In this document: piece by piece, positions 34,560-45,179 of the stretch | Layout: every line of letters begins with the position of its first letter | Position numbering within the stretch: the first letter of the stretch is position 1 | Origin: Acanthosoma haemorrhoidale | Lineage: Eukaryota > Arthropoda > Insecta > Hemiptera > Acanthosomatidae | Direction: 5' to 3' | Length of the DNA: 64,000 nucleotides | Assembly (NCBI GenBank): GCA_930367205.1 | Contig: OV884011.1 | Span: 115,317,866-115,381,865, forward strand | Program-made: the position numbers and the translations under genes | The notes under the pieces: model-generated | Told to the model about the DNA's origin: nothing | Database searches by the model: none | The model's input: only the letters and a program-made list of their open reading frames with translations

Positions 34560-35200
34560 AGAGTCACAAGTACGATGAACAATATTGAAAGAATTTGTGG
34601 GCAGAGGAAGGAGAGTGCTCAATGTCAGTCAATCCTTAGAATCAGGGGTCCAAAAAGGTCAATAAGGTTCATGCAAGCAAAAATGCAAAGGACAGCCAGC
34701 CTTTTAAGGCTCACGAGAGCCTACAGAACTGTATCACAAGCCGGTTTAAGTATTAACAGATGACCTACCATCCCCCTCCTTCAAAATACCATCAGGTAGA
34801 AACCTTAAAAGTGGAATGCCTACATTTCCACGAGGAACAAGGAGAGACGGAACACCCGATGGAGTTGGCCCTAAAGAGGAGGATATTGCCCAGGTTATAC
34901 TCAGCGGTTAGGGCTACACAGTTCAAAATGACTGCTTCACGGATCTGAGGTTAATAGAGTACCAAGTTCATTCAGGGCATGGAGAATTCCTTGGAAAACA
35001 CAAGTTCAAAATAACAAATAGCCCACACTTTCCTCACTGTAGATATGAAGAGACGTTGTTCTCGCCAGCTGTTCTGCCATGGGACCGGCCGAGTGGGAAG
35101 CTCATGCGTAAAACAGAACCCTGGAGCATTTCTGACCTCCCTGCGTTGGTGGACAACGAGGAGGAGTACAGGTTATTTTTCCCCTTTGTCGACGAATATT
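34560..35200 (+). mobile_element. R1-type LINE C-terminal fragment on the plus strand
   Basis: Reads KMQRTASLLRLTRAYRTVSQ AG, then EEQGETEHPMELALKRRIL, GHGEFLGKHKFKITNSP and CHCRYEETLF-like residues, and a tail PWDRPSGKLMRKTEPWSISD. RAYRTVS and the GHG...FK...C..C...ET finger are diagnostic of R1-clade C-termini. This is the right strand and order to be the other half of the 32,440-33,235 fragment. Frameshifts separate the blocks. Confidence 0.7.
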
Positions 35201-35209
35201 GTTTGTTAT

Positions 35210-37560
35210 TATATGTTTGTTTCTCATAATTTGTTGCGACAATTATTAGCCTATCCGCATCTAGAAGATGGCTTATTTTAACATGTTTAGGAGAGCCTAA
35301 GACAAGAGTAAAAAGAAGAGGAAGGTTACGAAAGCAGTAATAAATAGGGTGTACTAGAGGACAGTGGTTGAGATCATCCATAGACCTCACATACATCTTG
35401 TGTATAAGGCTGTATGGAAATCCCATTACATCCCGTTTTGGCCAAATGAAAAAAAAATAAAATTATGGTTGTAGTATGTGTCATAGCATGTACTCGTAGT
35501 AAAGGTCGTAGCGTGTTGTTTTTGTTGATTTGAGAAATGTTTAAAATATTGTTTTCGTAAGATATCGATTTTATGCAAGTAAAAATCTGTCCTTATCAGT
35601 CATTATTATAAGTGGTCCATATTTGATATTTCATTTGTTAAATATATTTTTTAATAATATTGTGTGGTTATAAAGATGTGGTCTGAAAAGTTTGCTTATC
35701 TAGAACCTAATCACGTATTGTAGCTCATGAGTTTAGAAAAAAAAAAACCAAATGTCAAAACAAACGAGTCATCAACGAAGTCTTTAAAATGTTATTTAAC
35801 TTTAAAATTAGCTTAGCTAACTATTTTCTAAATGAATCTATTAACAACAATTAATAACAATGAGTTCAAGAATACAACTAATAGCTATTTAAGCTTTGAA
35901 ATAATGATTTGCTATTTTTGGGTAAATTTTTCTTTCATTTTCCTTTATGTATTAAAAACACTATCTTTCAATGACTGATGGTTTAACAAATTTGGCGAAA
36001 AATACCGAGTAGTTTTTTTTACAATCGGTTAATAAGTTTGAAAAAACTGGCGCATATCTTTCGATAATGCGACTTTATATTCTAGATACTTTAATTCGTT
36101 TAACCGTATTTAATAGTAATAATTTGAAAAAAAAAATGAGCGCACCAACTGATCCCTGAATCGACTAGTTTTCCGATCCCAATAAAAGTTATTTAATATA
36201 TCACTGGAAGAACGTTTGTACAAGCAATGTGTAATTTTAAGCTATGCAATGTATTCAACCAGTTTCATTTATTCATCTTCCTGACTTTGTGAGAGATTCA
36301 TGAAGAAGAGTTTTACTGGCACTGAATTTCTGCCCATTTCAGGCATCAGCTATGTACATTTAGAATACCTCTGCATAATCGAAGGAATAACAACAGGAAG
36401 CTCTTCGCCAGAGAATCGTCCTCAGTCAATTGCACAACGATCCGAAAGAAGAGCTTCTGAACTTTCTACAAACATCTCAATCGCAAATTGAAAAGCCGTT
36501 GTCACAGTGAAGCAGCTACAAACAGAAACGTTATTGGCCTCGGGACGGGTAGGATGGGATAGGAAGTATCCGTTTGGATGTGCACATCCCCCCACTTTGG
36601 GGTGTTGCGTAAACGTAGGGGGTTGGTGGGGTGGTGGTCCAAGGAGCGGGAGGCCGGTTTAGCGTCTGTCAGTCTTCACCCGAGTCTTACGGACTACACA
36701 ACCAGGTAGGATTGGTGTTCTCCTAATGTTATGTAGTGTATATGTTCTGTGGCAGGGTACAGCAAAGGTAGGACGTTATTTACCACCAAGTATATGCGTA
36801 ATATACTCCGGTGGAATCACTTCTACTTCGATATTTTGAGCAACAATTCGTTTAAATATTAAATAGAGATAGTAATAAACAAATTATAACTTTTCAATCT
36901 ATCGATGAGTGGAGAATAGTTTTTCATGATACGAAAGACAAATTTGATTTTACTGACAATTTGCTATAATGATTTTATTTATTTTTTATGAACAAACATG
37001 ATAAAATTAACATTTAAACTAATTAACAGGAGTATATTTTAAACTAGAAATATGAACATACGGTTTAGGTCTAAGTTTGTGCCAACCGGTCAAGTACTGT
37101 ATTTTTCTTTTGAAATCTTTGATTTGGTTTTCAATTAAAGTCGCAAATGTATTTTTAACTACAGAGAAAAAAATCACTTCAAGTAAGATTATATAATTTT
37201 ACTATTATGATTTTTTTATTCAGCCCCAAAACCGACTTTATAGCTAACTAGGGGGCTCCCACCCACCAACCCCCGGTGGGGGCTGGAATTGCGGCTTCCC
37301 GCCTTGGTGCCTGGTGGCTAGGATAGGATATTAAATCAAAAAAATTAGAATTTCTTACAATTATACTACTAACTAAATATATTTTATACACTCGACACAA
37401 TTCCAAAGCTTCTTCAAACACAATATTTTCAATTTGCTAATATTCCAAGTCGCATTCAATTTTAATACCTTCCCTGCATCAACAGCTGAATAGAGCAACA
37501 GACAATTGACTACGCCTGTAGTATAGTCTATAGTTTGTTTCAATTTAGCAATTTTTTTTT
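35210..37560. other. AT-rich spacer with two GC islands
   Basis: No gene supported. Islands at 36,540-36,780 (with GGGGGTTGGTGGGGTGGTGG) and 37,240-37,330 (hairpin-prone CCCACCAACCCCCGGTGGG) share a GGATAGGA motif, and could mark the ends of one unknown element. A GTGGTCTGAAAAGTTTGC at 35,680-35,700 resembles a mariner terminal repeat. Confidence 0.4.
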
Positions 37561-37564
37561 TTTA

Positions 37565-37870
37565 AAGGGCAAGTCAATTACAAGGGTCATGGACACCCAA
37601 AATTAACAAATTATGTAACGTTATCAAACTTTGATTTGTTGATAGCCACCACAAAGGGCTAATCTAACCAGAAACTGTCATTTTCTCATACCCCTGAAGT
37701 TATACGGTACTATGCCATATATTCCATCTCCAGTTGGTATTTTGAACATCAGCATATTGTTATTGATTTTCTGACGGACTAATCTGGCCCCGTTGTATAG
37801 TCCGTCAGAAATGCATAATTTCCCCGGTAGTATAACAATACAACCAACATTTAAGATTCAACTTTAATAA
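37565..37870 (-). pseudogene. PIF1-type helicase remnant (probable Helitron)
   Basis: On the minus strand: GCIVILPGKLCISDGLYNGA, then RLVRQKINNNMLMFKIPTGD, GIYGIVPYNFRG, and after frame changes QFLVRLAL, PFVVAINKSKFDNVT and FVNFGCP. This is the order of the C-terminal PIF1 helicase region of Helitron Rep-helicase (expected LRNLxxxxGLCNGTRL, FPVRLAFAMTINKSQGQTF, then the HGQLYVALSR box). The final box is missing. The Rep nuclease part and the TC/CTRR ends were not seen. Distinguishing Helitron from other PIF1 sources depends on context. Confidence 0.6.
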
Positions 37871-39999
37871 ATTTCCTTTCCAAGTCACTAGAAACTAAAT
37901 ACTCGATTTCTTGGATCGAAGTATAGAAACCCAACATTAATTTTTTACACATTTTTTTTTTAAAACATTGGCACCGTGCGCACGTAACGGAGTATTCAAC
38001 ATATTTTATGCATTTCTTAATTTAGAGGTAGAGGAAATGATCTAATCTTTCTGCATGCCAATTATTATCTAATTAGCAGTAATTGTTAATGACCATTCAA
38101 ACTGACAAACCATCACCTTTAATAAGCATTCAAATTCTATTTTTTCCATGTTTGAAAAATAAAAAATGCTCTATATCATTTTTATTTTGTATTCTTAATT
38201 ATTATTAGTCACAATATTACATAACTGATTATTGTTCTAAAATAAAAAAAACAAACATACTGGTAGTGATGTTTGCCAAAGTGAAAGGCTAATCCAAATT
38301 ACCTAGTGGTAAAACATGGAACTAATCCATGTTGTCGTTTAGTTCCCAAACCTGCCTCAGAATTCACTTAGAGTTTGGCGTGACAAAAAAAGTTTTTATA
38401 CAATAGAGATATTTTAGTGACCATTTTTAATAAGAGTTATCTAAATACCCAGTGCATATTGGATAATTATTAATCAGGGCTCCAAGGTCTTCGTCCTACT
38501 TAAAATGATAAGGCTTTTTTTTTTTTATAAATAGTAATAGTAAATACTAAGTAGAGCTTCAACTTGAAAAAAAATTGAAACTAGTTTTACAGGGCCAATA
38601 AGAGGAATGTTGTATTTAAACTGTTAAAGTTTAACTTCTTTTATATTTTAATCTTTTCCCTATAATAGTTCCTATTTTTTCAATTGGTTCGGTATTTTAT
38701 CAGGAGGTTAGCAAAAGTTTTTATATTTAGCTTTCCCTTATGACAATAGCAAACTTTGTTAATCTCGAAACAATTAAAATAACCAAACATCACTAAAAGT
38801 TCATCAATAGCTGTTGTGGAGTCATGATTCACAGCCTTCTTATGTGAACTTGGAAAATTAGTCAACTTTTTATTTAAGTTAATATTTATCCCCATAATGT
38901 GCTGGAAATAGTTAATTGTATACGAAACTGTGAGTATGCAAACAACATTTTTAATTAGCGAAATATTATGTAATTATTTAAATTGAGTTTGCCAGTCATC
39001 AATGAGTTCGATATGTACATTTGCAGGTAACGAGATGTTCATTGTTATTTTAGCACTTAATTATACCTACAGCTGATATAATTTTAATTGAGAGCATAAT
39101 GCGACCAACAATGAAACATTTCTACGCAGAGCAATTCGCATATATAGAATAAATAAATTATTAATAATGGGGAAGTTAATTAAAAATGACAGGACATGGC
39201 CATTAGAAAGTTCTATGGCTCATAACCGTCCCTAACCGTTTAGCAACAGTGCTTAGGCACTTATTAGGCCGAGAATAGTTTATTATGTTTTAATAAATAA
39301 AACATAAACTATACATCATAATAAAATTATGTAATAAAATTATTACAGTTATCGATTGTCGCATCTTCATTTTAATCGTAGTAATGGTTAAGATGAGAAC
39401 TGAATATTTGGTTAAATCAATGCCAAAACGTGTTTTAGTTTGATAATGATTATTCTTGCTCACGTTATTTAATTTTATTTGTTCATCATCGTGTACTTTT
39501 ACTGGCTATATTACCAGACAGTAGGCTACCTGCATGTTACCCATTCTTTATTAACATCCTTGGCCTTTATTGTGGGGTTATTTTATTGTGAAATGAATTT
39601 ACCTGAACCGTTGCAATTTTATACTGACAACAAATTTAATCTCGGATATGCGTTGAAAGGTTTTACAGTACGATACCTGAATTTTCCTGTGTTTAAAAAT
39701 GTTTCGTGATGAAAGACCAATATAGTTTACTTCTTTTTTTTTTTAAATCTTGGTTATACCTGGATAGTTAATTAATTACCTGAAATTCATTTAAATTAAA
39801 CCTAAATGGTTGTAACATATAAAACAACGGGGGAGCATTAATATAAACAACAAATTAAATAATGTTTACCTATGTGCATTTAGCTGTGATGATCCATTCT
39901 ACAACTACATTTCGACCGTGTCTTAATGTACCATTCATTTTTTTTATTAAAAATAAAAGGAAGAAATTCATTCCTTTGTAATTTGAACTAATAACTGTA
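37871..39999. other. AT-rich spacer
   Basis: More of the helicase may extend to about 37,950, but it cannot be aligned with confidence. The rest is AT-rich with no recognised protein; the 76-codon frame at 39,479-39,709 has no family motif. Confidence 0.5.
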
Positions 40000-40576
40000 T
40001 AAACAACTTTATTATGATGAAATTACAATCTGCCTTAATACTTAACAGGCAATAAATAATTGAGATAAATGTTTTCATTCATACCATATTTACAATTCAC
40101 CATTCGCTCGCACATTCATACAATATTTACAAACAGCCCAGGGGCCCCCCAAGTCCACACGGTTGTTGCCTCCCTCGCATGCGAAAGAGTTACGGAGTCT
40201 TGGGAAATCCCCCACGCTCTCCCACCAGCCACGCCACCGAATACGAGCGAGGCTGACGAAGAGCGCGAGAGCCACATACGCTCAGGACATGATTGGAGAA
40301 ACTGGCCATTGCCGGGACTCCCACTGTTGTGCATTTATAAAAGGTCACGAGGCCACTGCCGTTTCAGTCTCCGAGGAGGATTATAGGGATGATTGGAGCA
40401 GTACAATGACTGTGCTACGGGATTAGGGTGGTTAGATAGGTTACTATGGAATTTCATGAATTTGGAAGGGATGAGTTCAATAATGTAGGGTATATTCAGA
40501 TCATTATGAAGGGTTTTGTTGCTGACGTAATAAGGTGCATTTACTATTGTTCTCAGGACTTTTGATTGAAAGGATT
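40000..40576 (-). mobile_element. Family B LINE, 5'-truncated, minus strand
   Basis: Minus-strand 3' end with TTTATTATGATG (AATAAA reversed) and the AATCTGCC...GGCAATAAATAATTGAG terminus, both GAATG/GTAAATATGG blocks, the GC-rich part and a short coding end (SFQSKVLRTIVNAPYYVSNK, PSKFMKFHS). It ends at GATTGAAAGGATTG (40,576). The 105-codon plus-strand open frame through it is only the complement. Confidence 0.8.
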
Positions 40577-42420
40577 GTGAACTAATAACTAGTAATCTTT
40601 TTCGACCGTCTTGTAGGACAAGTTCTCTAACGAAAGTTTTGATGATCCACTTGATTCTGATTGATCCTAACGTTGATATTTATAATTTTATACCATATTT
40701 AATATAATAATAAATTAATATTTTTTTAATACATGTCATTTCCTAATAAATAACCTTTCATCAATTGAAATAAGACAATTTTTATTTTTGCATCTCTGGT
40801 GCATTAAGTAAAATTCTATGAATAATATCATTCTATGAATAATATCAACCGGTTATTCGCAACTAGGGTTGTGAAAAATATAATTTTTTTGCCAGAATTA
40901 GTGAGTTGTTATAAATAAATAGAATACTCTTTAAAAAAAAAAATTTAATTATTATTGGGATTTTACTATCTTTAATTTATACCCTACTCAGTATGATAGA
41001 GATGAGTCTTGCCAACTTCGTAGGGCAACATGAAAATTATTAATTTAGTCATATGCTGCTGATCCATGATTCAACTGGTATACAGCCTAATTTTAAGAAG
41101 TCGATTATATAATTGTTTCTCAATCGTGCATTTTAAAAATAACTTTTAATAATAGTTATTCTAAAAACTTCAATAAAGGAGGAAAGGCATGAACTACTAA
41201 CTTCAATTGATTGACGTGTCGTATAATTCAATTTTCATCAACGGATTCGAATACATTACTTCTTTGTGACAAGAATCAGCCACCACACGAGCACCTAGCG
41301 ATACGTTTAATAATATTTTACAAAGTTGTTAACTTTTGTTCAATATGGTTAGATATGCATAAGGTGTGTGTCTCGTGAAAGTTTTGTGTGGTTAGAAAGT
41401 TTTTGATCCCTAATGACTGTAGGCTTGTTGAACAATGAGGAATGGTTTAGCATACGGCGCACGGGATATACCATCAACGCACAGCTTACAGATGTGATAA
41501 CTGTATAAAAGTCTTTCATATTAACAAATCATTAACTAACATAACCATTCTATATTTATATTATATATGATTCTGTACTTTTCAACATATTCAAACACTG
41601 AATAGGCATATCTTTTCGGAATAATATCAAGAAACGGTTCTAGGGGGAGGTCCGTCGGCAAGACTTTCTCAGATATTATTTTATTGAAAATAAACTATCT
41701 AATATTTGACACACGCTTCTTATAATAAGTCAATTCTCTTTCGTTGCAAAAAAAAAAAAACTAGCCATTTTTATTGCTGGCTCGAGTAAGTTCGAATAAC
41801 ATTTTGCTACGAAAAAAAAAAAACTGAAACTATAAAAAGCTCACAAGCTAATGAACGGTACCTAACTTTTTTCTCGTTTATTTTTGCTATTACATACAGT
41901 TACTATAGCTTATCCAACCTATGTATACAGTAAAACCTGAAATATTGCACAAACGAAATCCCAGCTCTGCATACCATTTTTTCACGACCGCTATCGAATT
42001 ACGAACTTACGTCTACTCAGACACAAAACAATTTCTCTGTACTTATTTGAAAGTAAACTCTCTTTGTGACTAGTTACCCAAGAATCTAAGAAAGGTTCCT
42101 CCCCATATTTATTTTTTATTGTACCAATGAATTTGTTTTACGTTGTTATCAACTTGAATTGTTACAACAATCATGAGCAAAGCTGGTTTTTATTATTTTT
42201 TTTTTGAAATATACAAAACATATTAAAGGATGTATAAATTGAAGGAATCTTATCGGATAGAGTGCACACGAGACGATTTTTGACCGATGTTTTCATGTTG
42301 AATTTGTATCCGTGTTTTTGTCGCTATTATGTCTTTACAAAAAACATAAGCAGCGTAATCCACATTGTTTGATAAGAAATTTAAGATGAACCGTATTGTT
42401 TTTGAGAGTGAGATTGTGTG
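40577..42420. other. AT-rich spacer
   Basis: No gene supported. A short direct repeat TTCTATGAATAATATCA lies at 40,812-40,846. Confidence 0.5.
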
Positions 42421-42429
42421 ATCATTTTC

Positions 42430-42695
42430 TCTCGTTTTGGTGATCAGAATTGGCCCCCAAGATCGTGTGATTTAACACCTTTAGATTTCTTTTTATGAGG
42501 TTATTTGAAGTCAAAGGTGTATTTCAACAAGCCCACATCCACCCATGCATTAAAAGAGGAAATTCAACGCTGCATCAACTAAATTCAACCACATTTATAC
42601 CAAATGGTCATGGAAAATGTCGACAAAAGAGTGCGTATGTGCCAGCAAAGTCGCGGAGGTCATTTACCCGATGTGTTATTCCATAAATAACCCTA
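42430..42695 (+). pseudogene. Tc1/mariner-superfamily transposase C-terminus
   Basis: Across two frameshifts the plus strand reads NWPPRSCDLTPLDFFLWGYL, KSKVYFNKPTSTHALKEEIQ, QMVMENVDKRVRMCQQSRGG and HLPDVLFHK, then a stop near 42,687. WPPRSPDLTPxDFFLWGxLK and the C-terminal RGGHLxDxxFH are standard for a common insect Tc1/mariner lineage. S-C replaces S-P in the motif, but the catalytic D before LTP is kept. The first two-thirds of the protein are missing. Confidence 0.7.
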
Positions 42696-42756
42696 TCCTA
42701 TTTACTTTATAATTCAATAAAAAAATTCAACAACAAAAATACTAAAAACTGTGTTT

Positions 42757-42902
42757 TCTATTTAAATCAAATCTCGCGTTAATTCTGGCTCACCCTTTTT
42801 TTTTATATTAATATATATATTTTCTTACACTGCCTCCAAATTGCACTCAAACCTATTGCACTCTATTTAAATCAAATTTTGCGTTAATTCTGGGACACCC
42901 TT
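42757..42902 (+). repeat. Duplicated terminal sequence after the Tc1/mariner gene
   Basis: The 41-mers at 42,757-42,797 and 42,862-42,902 differ at few positions. Both begin TCTATTTAAATCAAAT and end GCGTTAATTCTGG-CACCCTT, the second 105 bp after the first. The sequence has the look of the 3' terminal inverted repeat of the element. The spacer is TA-rich and carries another CTATT piece. Confidence 0.6.
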
Positions 42903-43036
42903 TACATAAAACACGATAAGTAATAACCCGTGTTTATCAGTCGGAAGAACGGTGTAACTGCAAATAATGTGATCTCACAGATGAGTTAGAAAAATGACTT
43001 CTCGATTTTTCAGCGAAGACGTACCTTCCCTAGATG

Positions 43037-43627
43037 GTTCACCAGCGCAATTCTCTTTTATCGCTTCGTCTCAAACTGCTATAGATAAATGTTTCCTCCG
43101 GTCAGCTCTGCTGTACGGTGCCCCAATATATTCTCACTTGACTGACAATACAGCTAAAAGTCTCTAACGATTTCAGAACGGTATCATGAGAAACGTGGTC
43201 AGACATACCTGTCGCGAGCAGAACGCCGACCTGCACCCGTTGCTTGGTGCGCCGTCAGCAGTTCAATCATCGGAGATAAATTAAGTTTTTTGGCTCGTTG
43301 CAGCATTTAACAAACCCAGTATTTAATATGACCCAACCATGGCAACAGACTGTTAAGTTTAATATTGGTTAGGATTTTGTTGTTAGGTGTATTTTAGTTT
43401 TAAGTCTATTATTCATAAGGTGAGCCCCATCACATTTAAACGTGTTTAGACAATGAATTGATAATGTACATTATGACTTTGTAACAATCGCAAATCACCG
43501 TTTAAAATTGTATAAAATGTAGCCAAGCTACAGGAAATACAATGTTATACTGAAAATAGATTAAGTTGAATGTATACTGATTTCTATAATTTATAATAAC
43601 AAGGATATATGGAGAGGAGAAAAAAAA
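43037..43627 (+). mobile_element. Family A Jockey-like LINE, second copy
   Basis: Same 3' half as the copy inside the hAT gene: CTCCGGTCAGCTCTGCTGTA, TATTCTCACTTGACTGACAA, ACAGCTAAAAGTCTC, then GTTGCTTGGTGCGCC, and the untranslated end ATGTAGCCAAGCTACAGGAA and a terminal ATATGGAGAGGAGAAAAAAAA at about 43,606-43,627. It adds one codon set (YGAPI) missing from the first copy. Stops in the coding part show decay. Confidence 0.8.
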
Positions 43628-44540
43628 TAGCGCAGTTCAGAGGATAAATATAATAAATTATCATAGTTCTTTTCAATAAATCAACTTTTTTTTAAAGTAT
43701 GAATCATTTAAGTCTTTTTTTTTTTTATTGTCGCGTTAGTTGCAGATGACTCGGGTTTATAAACAGTTGATGATCTTGATATCATTTAAGTACTGGCCGG
43801 TGTTCCGATGCTTGACTTGCTTCAGTAAATGGGGTTGAAGGTCGTATGTGAACGAATCTTCGATTGTAATTGGGGTGTTATGACACGATCCGGGTAATGC
43901 TTTGGACAGCAATTAGTACTGCAGTAAAGAAGACATGCGTAGTGTTTTAAACGCGGTTGGGAAAATCCCCAGTAATTAATTCCAATTATAGGCCTTGTGG
44001 CAGATGGTGCCCATATGGGCTGTATATTTTTTTTTTTTTATTTTGCTGAAAAGTGCCATTAAAAATATCCAGTAGGTCATTAACTTTATAATGAATATTA
44101 AACGTAGAACTAACATTTGGAATCTGGATCATTTAATTATGAGGTAACTAACTATATTCTTTTAAACATTTGTGAAATATTTTACTAAAAGAAGAATTTT
44201 TTAGTTAACTTATTATAATTTGTTTTGAAAATTAGTATTAAAGTTTATTTAAATATAAATAGTTGAAAATACTCTAACTGTATTTTCGAATTTCATATAA
44301 TATTCTCACTAAAGAGCATATTGAACACAATCGTATTGCCTTTTTAGATACTCGAGTAAGTGCTCATACCATTGTCAAATAAATTGTAGGTAGACCGGAA
44401 GTGTATATTTATTAATATGAATAGCCCACAAGTAACCTTTCAATATAATTTATTAAACCAATTAAGTCAAAGATCATTCCAATAATGCCAAGTTCTTTTT
44501 TTTAATATTAATAATATAAAATTAATCTCCTCATTGTTCT
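43628..44540. other. Spacer with possible LINE 3' remnant
   Basis: A T run at 43,716-43,727 is followed by a GC-richer, non-coding tract to about 44,020. This looks like a minus-strand LINE 3' end, but no family match was made. The remainder is AT-rich. Confidence 0.3.
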
Positions 44541-44544
44541 TTTC

Positions 44545-45000
44545 AAATTGATTTCTGGAGATCCCGAGGTCCCGATAAGGTCTCACCGATCAAGAAGTGC
44601 GACGGTGTGAGTGGCAATAAAACCGTGCAGTCATTGGAGACAGGGTATAGCGGTCTCGAGTTGAGAATCGCTTTTACGCTGTTTATGATTGTGGTAAACC
44701 CCTCCCACGTCATTGATTTTCCTTTATAGTTCTGTACAAAAGCCCCTTGGCACTTTTAACTGCTGCTTTCCATACACTGGCGAAGTGCGACTCTGAGAGA
44801 GGGTTCAAATGCTAATTAATACCTTTGGGCACTACGTGGATAATGACGTCTACCCCGGAATACTGGCCGAAAAAAAATCATTGCAGCGAAAAAATCACTG
44901 CCACAGAGTAGATGTGCATTGGAACACATTTCCGCAATTTCAGGGGTAGAACCATCCATCACTAATACCTACTGACTGGCCCACTCAATTTTTGGCTACC
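44545..45000 (-). pseudogene. BEL/Pao integrase C-terminal remnant
   Basis: On the minus strand: DGSTPEIAEMCSNAHLLCGS, then DVIIHVVPKG, LNPLSESHFASVWKAAVKSA, KGLLYRTIKEN, a region matching LNSRPLYPVSNDC and LTPSHFLIGE-like residues down to 44,560. BEL/Pao integrases are recognised by the W-(E/K)AAVKSAK block followed by LTxIExxLNSRPLxP and LTPGHFLIG. Stops and frame changes show it is dead. No reverse transcriptase or LTR is visible near it. Confidence 0.75.
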
Positions 45001-45044
45001 TGAAAAATTAATAATTTAAAGAATACGTAGAATAACTCTCGTAG

Positions 45045-45175
45045 AAGATGAGTAGAAGTGATTCTCAATGCGAGACCGCTACACCCTGTCTCCAATGACT
45101 GCACGGTTTTATTGCCTCACACCGTCGCACTTCTTGATCGGTGAGCCCTTATCGGGACCTCGAGACCTTCGGAAC
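45045..45175 (+). repeat. Inverted partial copy of the BEL/Pao integrase
   Basis: The plus strand gives YTLSPMTARFYCLTPSHFLI and GEPLSGPRDL, the same LNSRPLxP...HFLIGEPLS part that 44,560-44,690 carries on the minus strand. The two arms agree over about 120 bp with few differences. An arm-to-arm spacer of about 350 bp separates them. Confidence 0.75.
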
Positions 45176-45179
45176 TCAA

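Noticed and set aside
36580..37330. GC islands as CpG-island promoters
   Set aside because: They are short and G- or C-homopolymer rich, and no gene follows.
37769..37810. Perfect 13-bp hairpin (TTCTGACGGACTA/TAGTCCGTCAGAA) that looks like a terminator
   Set aside because: It falls inside the helicase remnant, where both arms encode conserved residues (SDGLYNG and RLVRQ), so it is a coding coincidence, and rho-independent terminators do not apply to this genome.
40069..40426. Plus-strand open frames of 87-105 codons
   Set aside because: They are the complement of the family B 3' UTR and C-terminal coding on the minus strand.
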